A stretch of 64,000 nucleotides of DNA. Source: Rachycentron canadum. Lineage: Eukaryota; Chordata; Actinopteri; Carangiformes; Rachycentridae. Positions within the stretch are counted from its first letter, which is position 1, and each line of letters opens with the position of its first letter. The notes under the pieces were generated by a model. The model ran no database searches, was not told the origin of the DNA, and saw nothing but the letters and a program-made list of their open reading frames with translations. A program made the translations under genes and the position numbers. This document shows, piece after piece, positions 48,254 through 61,272 of this stretch. The stretch spans positions 11,902,703 through 11,966,702 of the forward strand of contig CM076671.1 in NCBI GenBank assembly GCA_038496675.1. The letters are read 5' to 3'.

Positions 48254-50614
48254 AAGTGAGAGAGAGGGAGCACGAATTACGTATGTGTTTCTGGTGCACA
48301 GCCATTTTTTTTCCCACCCGCTACCTCATCAAAGGATGTAACCACAAGGCTTCACACTGTTCCATCCATATCGCCTCCCTCCCTTCCTCCTCTCCTCTCC
48401 TCATTCCTCAGCCCCCCTCATCTCTACCTTATCTCCCTCTCCTCTCCTCTCTCATGCACTCCCCAGTGTTGAGGAGACCCCAACAGGAGAAAGCGATGCA
48501 CTGCAGCGCGGTAAAAGCACTGCGGTCACCTCCCCTTTTAGTGCGGTGTCACACCACTCTGTCCTCTCCCCCCTCAGATTGTCATTGCACCTCATGGTGT
48601 AACTCTGTTTATGCGAGGAAGAGAAGAGAAGACAAATAAGGTGCCAGTGCATGTGTGAGGATAGTGGCATAGTGAGAGAGGTAGGTGGCGTATGAATTGA
48701 AAAGTAAGAATGAAAACGGTAGGAATCGCATGAATGGACGGAGAGAGACAAAAACAGACAGGGTGTGTATGCAGATAAAAACAGAGAGCGAGGCCACACA
48801 ATGACCCAGCAGCTCTGAGACAGCTCATGTAAACAGAGAAGGGAAAAAAAACAAGGCATTTCTCATCATAATGAAGCTCACCAGTGGCCAATTCCCAGAA
48901 CATGAATTAAATAGCCAATCAATTAAGCAAGCAGAGAGGAAATCTACCAGAGGCAGCTCCTCTACTCAGCAACACCAGTGTGGAGATCTCCAGGGGCTGA
49001 CCAATCCACACATACTGCAGCACCAACACCCCCTGGGGGTCTCAATCCTCGTGCATATTGGTCAATCACCCCCCCCCCCCCCCCCCAAGAAGTTGCTGCT
49101 GCTCTCTTGCTATGATCACCTCTAGCCACTTTTTTTTTTTTTTTTTGCTGGGAAAAAAAAAGAATCATATGCTCCTGGTTTTCTCCTTTTAGCTAGCTAG
49201 GGATGATTAATACATAAGGCCATTTTCAGGAATAGACCAGCAGAAATGTAGCCTGTAATAGAGCTCTGAAAGCTCAGTCAGTGTCCATGACTAAAATCCT
49301 TCCTGCCCACAGGAGGAAAAATGCTGAGATTTTTTAGATAGATATGCCCAGTGTGGGAGACTTCACTAGTGACAGAGGGGTGTTAGGGTGAAGGCAGTGA
49401 TGTTAGAAGAGGTACTAAAGCTCCCTTCAAGGATCAATGATTGGTGTAACAGAGGTCAGAAAAACCCTGAAGCACTGAGTGCAGGGAGAAAAAAGCCATG
49501 GGATGGGATAGTGTGTCATGTCGGGAAAGAACACTATTTTGGGACCAGGATAAATCTGAGATAATATACCTCAGTATTCTACTTTAAAATCTGGTTCTTG
49601 GGAGAATTTGCATCAAGAGCAAATATATTTAACCTCCACACCACCCAACTCTCACTTAGGTCATTTAAACCTGTCTACGCTTAATTAATGACACTGCCCT
49701 TCCTCCATAATTAGGATCATAATGATCCAGCGGCGCAATGGGCCAGACAGACAAACGGGATGAGGAAAGGTAGTATTACTGCACTGATTCCTGACCTGTG
49801 AACTAGCCGTCAATTGGACACAGAGGAGGGGTACAAAAGCCTCATATTAGATTAGAAACTGTCGGGACGAAGGGAGGGGAGTTGGATTTTAATGGGAACA
49901 AAGGAGATGAGAGAAGATGAAGGGTGAGCCTGAGGTAAGCCTCAAGGTCAAGGCTTTAGGGGTTTAAAAAGAAGCTCGGTCAAGTAATGAATTAGGTGGA
50001 GGACAGAAGGAAAGTTCTAACTGACATGAGATGAGGAAGAAACCATCACAGCCAAGGAGAGAGAAGGGTCAGAGGCAAAGACCACACATGCAAACCCAGG
50101 ATACAACAGATGCGTAATTCAATCACAGCCTCAAAATAGATTTATTTCCCCCCCTTCCTTGCTTTAACAGCAGCGCCCTCCTTTTCAAACCCCATCACTA
50201 CTCTACCAATCACATCCACTGACAACATGCTACTGTCTCTGGTGGAAAGGCTTTTTTTTTCTTTTCTTTTTTGCTAAAATTGAAGGGGTGTTTTCTGGGT
50301 TACCCTCAATCTAAAAATAGCTCCAGCTGTAGATTTTATAATGCAGGACTGAGGTGGGGAAAAGGCAGGGAGAGAGCAAATGGAGGAAGAGAGGCAGAGT
50401 TCCCATTAGGGGGAAGAGCATGCTAGAGCCAGTTGGCAGAAAAAAAACAAGGCATGCTCTGGAAAGTGAAGGAAGAAGAGGCGTTACGAAACTGGAGACT
50501 TTGTTTGTAATGCAGATGGAGCAAGTTGACAGAGTCTAGACGTTGAACTGCCCCCATAGACTTCCAGGATGAGGTCTCTGTGACGCTATGTCCTTCCTGT
50601 GGTTTCACTCCAGT
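43779..50614. other. Gene-free region upstream of the kcnc4 coding exon
   Basis: No exon recognised. The region is dominated by strand-asymmetric low-complexity DNA: purine-rich at about 44820-45020 and 47430-48110, pyrimidine-rich at about 45390-45800 and 48355-48460. It also has a CAACAA tract at 44022-44048, (GT)n at 44582-44604, (TG)n(AG)n at 48207-48254 and C18 at 49069-49086. The kcnc4 promoter or a non-coding first exon may be here. Confidence 0.6.
48207..48254. repeat. (TG)n(AG)n compound microsatellite
   Basis: About 11 TG units followed by about 12 AG units. Confidence 0.95.
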
Positions 50615-50640
50615 CCCCCCCCCCCCCCCCCCCCCCCCCC
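50615..50640. repeat. Poly-C run at gap edge
   Basis: 26 consecutive C immediately before the N run. Homopolymer G/C runs of this length stop sequencing and explain the gap. Confidence 0.95.
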
Positions 50641-51022
50641 NNNNNNNNNNNNNNNNNNNNNNNNNNNNNNNNNNNNNNNNNNNNNNNNNNNNNNNNNNNN
50701 NNNNNNNNNNNNNNNNNNNNNNNNNNNNNNNNNNNNNNNNNNNNNNNNNNNNNNNNNNNNNNNNNNNNNNNNNNNNNNNNNNNNNNNNNNNNNNNNNNNN
50801 NNNNNNNNNNNNNNNNNNNNNNNNNNNNNNNNNNNNNNNNNNNNNNNNNNNNNNNNNNNNNNNNNNNNNNNNNNNNNNNNNNNNNNNNNNNNNNNNNNNN
50901 NNNNNNNNNNNNNNNNNNNNNNNNNNNNNNNNNNNNNNNNNNNNNNNNNNNNNNNNNNNNNNNNNNNNNNNNNNNNNNNNNNNNNNNNNNNNNNNNNNNN
51001 NNNNNNNNNNNNNNNNNNNNNN
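50641..51022. other. Assembly gap, 382 N
   Basis: N run of non-round length, so probably a size-estimated gap inside a scaffold, unlike the two 500-N gaps. A poly-C run flanks it. Confidence 0.95.
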
Positions 51023-54000
51023 CCACTCACCCCCCTCATCATCCCAACCCCACCCCATCCAATCTCTTCCTTACACCTTCCTCTCCTCTCCCTCTCATGC
51101 ATGTGTGTGTGTGTGTGTGTATGTGTGTTTGTATGTCAGCCCTCTTACCCTCCTCCTGTAGTTCCTTTATTAAACCTCCATTTCAGGCCTTGACACTTAC
51201 CCAGTGCTGCCACGAAGCAGGAACACACACATACACATACACACATGCACAGACAGACAAACAAACACTGAAGCCACAGTCATGTGAAACAAATGCATGC
51301 ATACAAAAGGTACAAACCAATAGACACATGGAAACTCACGCAGACAGACATAAAAATGATGCCAAGAGGAATGTACGCACACCCACACACATTCCTCTCA
51401 GAGGCATGAAACTGCTCTGATCTAGTGGTGGAGATGGGGAAACACCCACCATTTGTGCAATGAGAAATTGAGGATTTACAAAATGAAATTTTCAGGCGTC
51501 ACATCAGTGGAAAAATCAGACCTGACTGTGGAAAAGTACAGTTCTCTTTGTGTTGTAGCAGAAATAAATAAAACACACTGAAGACGTTTATGATTCTAAT
51601 TTGAACATTTTCCACAGATTTTGATATTGATCAAAACACACACATGCTTGGGGGGGGGGTCGCAGTTATTGTGGATTAAACGATACTTGTTGAATGTAGG
51701 TTAGATTTCCTTGTTTTCTTGTAGAGCTGGCCAGAAAATGCTGTGTTATTAGACGGATAAACGCAGAATAAAGCCACCAAAATACAGACATATACACAGA
51801 CACGGTTAATACTCACTTGCTTTTGGTTCAGGTTCGTTTCGAGTGCGTGCAGAAACACGCACATCAAGCTTAAAGATCAATCAAAATGTAGTTTTCTTTG
51901 TTAGATCGCTCTTTCTTATGATTTCAGAGAGTATCCAGTTTCTCGCAGGCATTCAGTTGATCTTTTTTTTTTTTTTTTTCACCCTCGATTATAATAAATC
52001 AAAATCGGATTGCGCGCGTCTGTTGCTGAAAATCTCGTTTTGACACCGTTATTGCCGAATGTTACTCAGAGCTTATGGTCATGCTGATGATGGCAAGGGA
52101 TGAGTCTTTCGGATGAAATGAAGCAGAGGTCCCCCCGAAAACTGGCTTTTTGCTATTTCCCTCGATTTCAGAGCCCCTCTCCCACCTCTTTGTTATTGCC
52201 AAAAATAATTGCCAGCCTTTGTTACAGTGTCTCTACGCTTCCAGGCGCAGGGTGTAGCTACCATTCAGCTCTTCTTCTGTCTCCCCCCTTTTCCAAGTGT
52301 TTCAGTGGAGATGCAGCCTGTAGACACCTCTCTCTTTGCCTTTCCCTCTCTGAGCCTGTCTCTGTTCCGTTGGAAGAGCGTCACCTTCTGCACTATTTTA
52401 TCTCAGACGATACATGTGGGCGGATTAGAGAACAAGACAGAGGGGTGGGAGGACCCCGGTGAATACAGAGGCTAATTTCTCATAAGGCTGCTGAACTTCA
52501 TGTATACATCTGCTGTAAAAAAAAAAAAAAAAAAAGAAAGAAAGAAAAAAAAGATGCACACACAGGGCTCCAATAAGACGGATTGTGTCATCATTTTAAT
52601 TTGCTCTTTCTCTGTTTGCACCCCCCCACTTCAGCCTGTGTAGCCCACACATGCTCACTCTGCTGGAGGGACGCACAAACACCATTTTGTCTACAGGTTT
52701 CCAGTCTTGACTCTGGCTTGGCTGACATCAGCAGTCATGTGGTGGTAACAGAGAAGCAGGTGGGTTATATGACAGAGTCTGGAGTAATATGTTGAGTAAT
52801 AGTCAGCACAGCACCAGAATCCCTGATTATTCCTGTCTCCTTAAGGCTAAAACTAACTGAATGACTTCTCATTTGAATGCATCTTGCACTTCCAGAAAAC
52901 CCCTATTTTGAGCACTGACTGCAGACGCTGCTTCTGCAGTCAGTGCCAATATTCAAGTAGAAGTACAATGATCAGCGATGTTGCTGATGCATTTATCGAC
53001 AGGAAACTCAAAGTGAGTGCAACATTACTTCATGAAATTTACAACAGTAGTAAAAGGGCAAAGGCTATTGCTAGGTGTATGCAGCATTTTGCTTTGACCA
53101 CAAAATGTTCTTGTAAGTGCAAAGTGCGGACAGAAAATGGATGAGTAAAAGGAAGGCAGTCGTTTTAAGTGCATTTAGAATTAGTACCATGGACATTATG
53201 CTACTGTTAATTAACCATTTAAAAGTGCAAAAGGGATGTTTTTAAATACAGAAGAACTTAATTTGATAAGTCATTATTTTTCTTACCCTTTTCCAAATGG
53301 AGCTACAGCTGACATTCAAATCCAGAGTGTCTCCAAGCCATTGAACTAACATGTGCTCAGACAGTGCACCACTCAAACAAGCTCTACCAAGTAAAGGTCG
53401 GGCTCCCTCAAGCTGTGAGGTTTTAGTGCTAAACAATGAGCCACTACTTTCCAGAGTAAAGTACAAGGAGAAACAGAGGGAAGCAGTCAGATGCAGAAGA
53501 GTGAGAAAAATATGTGTAACAAAGGGGCATGATGAACACTAAACAGCTTGAATCTGCTCCTACTCTGGATTTCAGATCCAAGCTGTTTTTGTGTCCTTCA
53601 TCACATTTCTTCACTGTTAAGGAGTCCACGACAAAGACACTGAATGTTTGTCTGTTTACACTAATTTTTGGTCAAGTATTGCTGCATTTTCTCTCTGTGT
53701 ATTTTCAATGTGTGATATCTGAGAAATTATTTATACTTTATGCAGCTGCCAACCAACATCTCTAAGTGTATAGTTACATACATATAGAATTATTTTCTGC
53801 ACCCTGAGGAAACTCTTCTGCACTATATCGCTCCTCATTTTTTTACAATCTCCCAAACCCCAGCAGCACTGTCTATGGTTGATCAAACACAAAATTTACA
53901 CAGGTGTTGAACTCAAGAATTTAAAAATAATTCAAGCTATTAAAGCAGCAGCTAGAGCCTTTCCAGCAAAGTCTGTGTCTATAGCATTTAGCAGACAGTA

Positions 54001-54582
54001 TGTTAAATGTTATCTATAGAATTTAGCATGTTAAGGGTAATAAAATAACAAAACTAAGAGTCCATCAGGAGCAAATGTTATGATAGTCCATTCAATAATT
54101 CATTTAACTCAGATGGTGGCACTAGAGGAAAAGTCAGTGGGTCAACGCATTCATCCATCCATCCACCCTCTGGTGACCATCAACGTTAATACAGAATGTC
54201 ATGGCAATCAATCCCATTGTAGATTAAATATTTCAGTCTGGACCAAAGTAGTGGAACAAACAACTGGCAGACCAGCATTTCCATCTATAGACCTAAACCA
54301 CACCCATGGCTAAAAACCATACTAAGCTATTAGCCACAAATTCATACTGAGAATGTCCAATAACAAGACTCCATCACTGCTCACAAAGGCCCATAAAAGC
54401 CAATCTCTGCTCTAAACTAAAAGTGAATCCAGCCTCAGACCAGAGCAGACAAGCAGGAAGACATCCACAGAAAGTAGCTGACACTGTTTCTTCATCAACC
54501 TGCATAAATACTGAATGTTCAACTTTGTTCAGACTAAGAGTGAGCATTAGTCAACACAGACACATCCACAGTCAGTCTCTTG

Positions 54583-55600
54583 GCGGCAGCATAGAGCAGC
54601 TCATGCATAAGGAAGTAGCAAGCTACAGACCTTAGGAGACATTGTGTGGCCAAAAGAACATTCTCAGGCCCTGACATACAGACAAAAGCAGCTCTGTGGT
54701 CTAGTCCTTGTGCATGAATGGACAATGACATTGTAGAAATTCGAAGAATGTAAGAGGACTGAATGAACATCCTGTAATATACATAAATTGCTGCATATCT
54801 ACCATGTATCCGCAGAGATTGGGAATGTAGCATATTGTAAACACAAAGGAATGCTGGCCTTGAAGATGCAAAGTCTGACTGACAATGAGAAACTGGTGGT
54901 TCAATAATCTTTATTGATGTTGTCCATCACCAATTGAGAAACAGTGTCTACTGACTTGGTGCCCCTCGTGTTCAGAAATGAAAAATGTCACTTCAGAGAC
55001 GAAACTTGGAGTGATGTTTAGGCCTGTAACATATTTTATGTTCAGTGGAAAGTGGCTGGAAAGTGGGATGTAAAATTGGATTTTGTGTGTGAACGAAAAA
55101 AGACACACAAATCTAACTTTGCAGAGGTGCTGTTTAACAGCAGTGTGTTTGAAAACCCACAGGCCACACAACAAATGTCAATATTGACTCTAATCATTCT
55201 GGAGACAAAAGCCATGGGCAGCAGTCAGGAAGACTCTAAGCAACATTTTATTGAATTATGAACCGAGTTAGCAACAGCAGCAATTCCTCCAGTCCCATCC
55301 TGAGATTTGTTCAATGAATAGATGCAGTGTTATTAACATGCTATTTTGAATTTGCATATATTAATATATTACAGGGTGTTTATTGTACATTCAGTCCTCT
55401 TACATTCTTCGAATTTCTACAATGTTCATTGTCCATTCACGCATTAATGATGATGACATTTACTTGAAATGAGACTGAGGACAACATCACAGAGCTGCTT
55501 TTGTCTATGTCAGAGCTTGAGGATGTTCTTCTGGCCACGCAAAGTGTCTCCTAAGGTCAATAGTTCACTACTTCTTTATGCCTGAGCTGCACTATGCCGG
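54583..55600. repeat. Long imperfect inverted repeat (foldback or inverted repeat pair)
   Basis: The left arm (about 54583-54795) is the imperfect reverse complement of the right arm (about 55360-55600). Matching landmarks: CATTGTAGAAATTCGAAGAA in the left arm against TTCTTCGAATTTCTACAATG in the right, and AAAGCAGCTCTGTG against CACAGAGCTGCTTTTG. The arms are about 200 bp and separated by about 560 bp with no protein-like frame. Either a non-autonomous foldback-type DNA element or two oppositely oriented copies of one repeat. Confidence 0.8.
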
Positions 55601-56761
55601 AAATATTAAGAGGAATATTCCAGCTGGCTAGTCTGTAAAAAGACTCTACAGCCCTAGTTTGATATATTTACAGTACATTTCAATGTGTCAATAACAGGCA
55701 AATTTTAACAGGGATTTTGTGGTGGTCCACAGTTTTGACGTGATTCTCTTTCAGACTCAGACTGATATTCATAACACAGACCTGAAAATCAGTAGAGCTA
55801 AACTAAAGCAATTACCAGATGAGATGGAAAAATATTTTGGCATCATTTAAGCAAAAATAAAATGAACTGTTGTCCTTGTCTGTTGGCCATCACAACAGGG
55901 AGTGAGATAAAAGCTAGCTGAAGGAATCACTGAATAATGACTGAAGCAGTGTTTGGCTTAGTAAAATTGATACTAAGAATCTATACTGAGAAATCAAATG
56001 TCTTACCAATAAAATCATGTTTTTCAACACAGTTGGAAAATGATATTTTGATTTTTGTTAACTGCATCTGTAGATCCAGGAAGTTAAAATGTCAACCAAG
56101 GCCATGTCCAGATGGGTCTTTTTTTTTTTTTTTTCCAGCTGTTTTTATTGTTGTATAACGTTCACTTAACCTAGCCAGGAGCAGATCACTGCAGCAGACC
56201 TGTACCAGCAGAGGTGTATGGACTGTACATTTATTGTGCAACTGTTAATTATTAGTTAATGTGCTGTTTTCTATGCAGTGTAAAATTCATATTTCTCAAT
56301 GGATGTAATTCTATAACAGTGATAAACTTTTATACAATCTATAAGGAATAAATCACCCATAATCTATAAGATGACAACTTGTCTGTCTCTTATTTCCACT
56401 GCCTTCTGTCTTGGCCTCACTATAGGCAGAAGAAGCCCAACATCATAATCCTGGTCATCTGCTGATATTTAGTGTATCACCCAGCAGCCTTTGACAGCCA
56501 GATTTTCACATTGCGCTCCTATGTTTGTAGTCTAACAAAACTGCTGACAGGGGAGACATGACATTACACTGAGGGGAATCCAGTGAGGAGCTATCGCTGT
56601 TATTCTGATGCACAACAACAACAACACTGCTGTACCAAGACACCCAGTATTATCCGGAAAAAAAAAAGAAAAAAAAGAAAGGAAAATGTCTTGTATCCAC
56701 AGATTAGTCAGTTCCTGCATTCAAATTTACATTGAAGTCTGCTGTTCTGCTTCTAATCTGC

Positions 56762-57315
56762 CAGAGGCCTTCAGAGCATCTGACCAAGCTCCATACAGAG
56801 CCTAATTTAGAGCCTGGAGGCTGCAGACCAAGGGCGTCAGCTTCATTTCAGCAATGTGAGGCGCACTGTGCATCAGCTTCTGGGCAGCAAATCACACTGA
56901 CATACTGTTGGCAAACAAGGAGCCTAAATCTCTTACATTATCACCATGATGGAGACAAAGCAAAAAAATAAGCCACTTAAGGCCTGGTTGAGTTTGTGTG
57001 TAAAATGATACTGAACTTAATTAATACTTTAATTATTAATATTAATTCAGTTATTATTAATTCTGAAGGGTACTTGTCTCTCACCTTGTGTGTTCATGTT
57101 GGTATGAAAAATAAAGCTTTCATTCATCCGAGGCCTCCAGAATGTGATCGGGCTCCATAACTTAAGGGTATAATTAAGAGCCCGGCCTTTTCTGAGCAAG
57201 GGTGCAGGTTTTTAAAAAGGGGACACTTTCCATCAAACATGGGCAGCAAATCACACTGACACACTGTGGGCACCCAGGGAGCCTAAATCCCTCACCCTGT
57301 CGCTGGACACACACT
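56762..57315. repeat. Pair of diverged direct repeats about 190 bp each
   Basis: Copies at 56762-56955 and 57129-57315. The clearest shared block is GGGCAGCAAATCACACTGAC (56882 and 57241), followed in both by GGAGCCTAAATC. GAGGCC and GCTCCATA also align upstream. Source unknown. Confidence 0.65.
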
Positions 57316-58642
57316 TATAGAAGAATGCACAGCATGACATGAGAGGCCATGATCCAAAGACCAAAGACCAGCCACAGCAGTATCGACCTCAACTGTCTGA
57401 TCAAGTAAAAATACAAACATATAATGCATCTGGTTAAAAAAAAAAAAAAAAAAGAAAGAAAGAAAAAAAAGAAAAGGCAAAGTCATGCAAAACAAAAAAC
57501 CTAATGACTGATTTCTGCACATACATTTAGAGTAATCAGAGAATGGCTGGAGTTGCTAAATTGAAAAATGACAATACAGTACATGTTCGTGGTAGCCACT
57601 GTGAGGCATGTCTGAGACACTGCTGCGGTTAGTGTTTGGGTTAGCCTAAACCATGCAGTTGTAAGCAAGCGCCACCATGAGGAAGACGGTTATATCAAGA
57701 GACATGAGACAGTTGTTTCCGTGTTCCCAAATCTCTTGATGTTGGTCACTAGGTTGTACGAGAGCAGCAAATTACACGAAAACTGACCACAATAACTCTA
57801 AGCACCAGATTTAGATAGTTGACCACTTTCTTGTGACAGAGGTCGGTTTGAGATGTAACAAATCAAGAGGTCATTGACTTGTGAAATGAAATCACTGGTC
57901 AGGAGATTTATAAACAGCAAAAGCAATACAGCTACAGAGAAAGACATTTTTTAAAACATAGAACTTTTAAGGCAAGCAGGAATTGAATTATTACAAACCA
58001 AGCCAAGAGATGACATAGCTAAACAATTTATGACTGACCTATGACTTATTACTGACCATAATGCACTAACAATGCGTCACCAATGCATTTTGTGGTACTG
58101 GGCATGTGATTTTACGTTCTCATGCAGGATTTGAACACATGCCTACAGTTTCTGGGAAGACCACTTTAGGAAATGGGTTAGAAATTAGGGAATTGCTGAA
58201 ATGTTCAGCGTAAATAAAGGCTCCAAGCTCTCACAGATGTTTTTGTTCCTGGCCAAACTCGTCTCACAGCCTGAGATGCTCTGGCCAAACAGCCCTGGGT
58301 TTGCAGAAGTCTTGTCAAAACAAATAAATCTTTCACATCCTGGGAGTGAGATACTCAGACTGACAAAAGCAATGGCCGAAAAACAAAATATACTTTTACA
58401 AAAATCTTTTTTTAATTGATGTTCCTAATGGTTTGTTTTTCATTGCTGTCAGGGATGGTTGGAAAAGATCTTACATGAGGTCATGAGTGTCATACTTTTA
58501 TATTAACATAAGTGTTCCACAACTTTTACTTTCAAAAGTCTGTGTGGTGTCTTTGTCTTCCAAAAACAAAACCAGAAATCCGATCGTCTCAGTCAAGTCT
58601 GCTCTCATCCAGATATGATCCCCTTGAAGAATGGCAATGAAT

Positions 58643-61272
58643 TCATATTCCCATTGGATTCTTGCCTTTGTTCTTAGGCAACTTGGGCTTTCTCTCTCTC
58701 TTCCTGTCTGAGTCTTTGTTCGATTTACTGGCTTTAATCTCTGCTTCCCACTGTTTTTTCACTAATGTGTACAGCCTCATTGTGGCCTGTGCATCTTGGA
58801 CCTGGAGAAGAATAGAGGGGAGACGTTAAGAAATGAATCCTAGCTGCTATATTTTGTATTTTTCATAATTTTTTTTTTTTTTTTTTTTTGCACAATGATA
58901 CACTTGTGTGTAAATCAGCTGTTACTGTTGGAAGGCAGTGCAAACACCATTAAAATATTGAACCTTTGATCACTTCTGTCATTTATTAATTGAAAAGCAG
59001 AGGTGAATTGAATTAAATTGTAACTGAATCTGTATTGTGTATGAATGTGCTGATGACCTACAGATGAATGTTCACCCTGCTGGACCTTCACATTGAGTAT
59101 TTCTCTACAGAGGAGTTTCAGCGATGGGCGGCCACTCTAAAAGAAGAAAATCATAAATAAAACATTTCATGATCTGGGACTAGGAGCTGGGGGTGGATCC
59201 ACTTGCATTTAGGAGCCATATTGATGAATTTTTTAAACTTTTAAACATCTTGGTCATTGTGTCATGATTACCTTCACAGTCTTCTTAAAGGGTTTATACT
59301 TCTGAGTGTCCCGGATTTTCTTTTTTGGATGATCCAAGAGTAAAATCTGAAACAGGAGATGAAGTCTGGTTTAGCAATTTTGACACTTATTTTGAAAATT
59401 ATGACATTATTTCCCTCTCAGATATTACGCCCGGGCTACCTTTAAGTCATTGTGTATGGCATGTCCAACCACTATTCTGCCCTGCAGGATCTGTGCTACC
59501 TCCTTCTGCACAGTCTTGACATCCTCTCCTGCAGTGTGGCAAACATAGATAATAAATTATAATACAGCAGTGAATGGGACATATAGTTGTTTATTGTTCA
59601 TTACAATTAATTTTGTAAGTCACCATCTTTGACGTCCTCTGGTCGGATGCCACTGACGGCTGTCCTGTAGTCAGTCACTTTCTCTGTGGGTTTTACATAT
59701 TTGTCATAGATGCATTTCCCAAACTGGTTCACAAGGGACACACGTGCCAAGATGCTGTCTTCTCCATCCGGACCGACTCCCACCATCTCACAATCAATGG
59801 CCACAGCTCTGGTGAGACTAATGTTGGCCAGTGGCAACAAAAGTGATAACAGAGGGAAGTTGTCACTATGTCAGTCTGCCTGAAGAGTTATGGCTGAGAA
59901 GAAACCTCTCTGCTTTTGTTACACATATTGAAAAAATATTTTTTATTTACATACATCACTGTTGTAACCCCTGCATTTCAAACTTAATACAAATCTACCA
60001 TGACTCATACTAGTGTTTTCATCATCATCAACATCTTTTTAATAACTTTTAACAGCATTTTATAGTGTTTTAGACTTAATGTCTTATGTATGTTTTGTTT
60101 TGTATGGCTCAGTGTGATGAAGTTCCTTGCTTTTTTTTTTTTGTGGAGTGGCCAATAACAGATATTCCAGCCATTTTCTTTTATCTATATTATCTATAAA
60201 CATTAGGATTAACATCAAAAGGATGGAGTTTGTTTATAGCTGCAATTAGTTAAGTGAATTTACATAATTATGAATGAAAGCATTCAAATTCCTAAAATAT
60301 AAATGTTTCTAAGACATAAAGTGTCAACCTGTCCATCCACCTTTCAAATATTTGATTGTTGCATTTAAACTTTTGAAGCACATCTATGAGGCACCAACAC
60401 AAGACATCACTCACCCCTCAAAGGCTTTCTCCTTGACCAGTGCGCTCTCTGTGTCCTTGCTCTTCTGAATGCCCTGCTTCTTCCTCATGATCTCTGCTGC
60501 CTCAGCCCCTATTGTCGCCTCAATGTCGTCAGGGTCCACATCATCAAACCAAAGGTCCTCTCTGCAAGAAGCAAAGAACAATGAATTACAACATAATTAC
60601 TCTTAACCTAAATGTCAGCAGAAGTCAGTGCTGTGTACTTACTCTGTAGGTTTCGTCTCTTCGACCTCAGACTTCTTTTTTTTGGCTGCTTGCTCGCCGT
60701 TTGATTTATCACTTTTCTTTTTCCGTTTTAGAGGATCAATCTGTCTTGTCTGTGAAACAGATGGAGCTTTCAAGTTCATCTGAGCGTCCTTGGGGACATC
60801 ACTATTTGACACAGCTTTGTGCTTCGCTTTTTTTCCAGCATCTTTCTGCCTGGGACCGGCATCGCTCTTGGAATTATTTTTAGAGTAATTTTCTTTAGCG
60901 TCCTTTTTTTGCAGGACACCATTTACAGTTACAGGCTGATTTTTCTCCGGCTGACTGGTTTTTAACATCTGTGGAAGGTTTGCAAAATTAGTGACCAACT
61001 TCAGAAAACCACATGTAAACTTTTCACTAATATGCAGACCACATTGCTAAGGACCAAACTCTTACCTCTTGTAGTATTTTCCAGTTGGAAGAGTATTGCT
61101 GGGCATCTTTTGGAGGCTGCAGGTATATTTGGTCTTTAGGGGGAAGCTTCTGCTTTTTAACCCCCTTGTAAAACCACTGTTTCTTTTTCGCAGTGTTTTT
61201 ATTTTTAGACATCGGCTGTTTTCGCTGTGTTTTTGCAGGAGATGGCTTTGTCTTTGCCTTCACTTTCGACAT
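58643..61272 (-). CDS. rexo4: RNA exonuclease 4 (REX4 homolog), complete
   Basis: Nucleolar 3'-5' exonuclease of the DEDDh superfamily, homologous to yeast Rex4, which acts in ribosomal RNA processing. Eight exons (minus): 61066-61272, 60643-60968, 60415-60561, 59624-59817, 59440-59528, 59272-59346, 59062-59136, 58643-58801; all phases agree, giving 423 residues, close to the vertebrate length. The first two exons form a Lys-rich, low-complexity N-terminus with basic nuclear/nucleolar signals (KRKKKS, AAKKKK). The acidic LWFDDVDPDDIEATIG linker precedes the catalytic domain, which has Exo I DCEMVGVG (Asp and Glu present), YDKYVKPTEKVTDYRTAVSG, Exo II GHAIHNDLK, and Exo III SSVQDAQATMRLY preceded by the conserved His. 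The C-terminus is basic (RKRERKPKLPKNKGK). The ATG at 61272 is the first in frame. Confidence 0.97.

Larger units (their letters stand above)
51023..58642. other. Gene-free region downstream of rexo4
   Basis: No exon recognised on either strand. Contents: the inverted repeat at 54583-55600, a pair of direct imperfect copies at 56762-56955 and 57129-57315, poly-A/GAAA tracts at 52517-52552 and 57436-57476, and otherwise unremarkable AT-rich sequence. A minus-strand ATTAAA (TTTAAT at about 58411-58416) could be the rexo4 poly(A) signal. Confidence 0.6.

Noticed and set aside
47827..48273. 148-codon minus-strand Ser/Pro/Leu frame
   Set aside because: Same reason: a purine-rich plus strand leaves the minus strand without stops.
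50423..51420. Frames crossing the N gap at 50641-51022
   Set aside because: Poly-C/poly-G and Ns read as Pro/Gly; no homology.
52100..52462. 120-codon plus-strand frame beginning MSLSDEMKQR
   Set aside because: No recognisable domain, mixed composition shift along the frame and no clear splice signals; considered chance.
53330..53450. Possible extra SINE head on the minus strand (TTAGCACTAAAACCTCACAG)
   Set aside because: Similar to the head of common fish SINEs but without a box B or tail, too weak to call.
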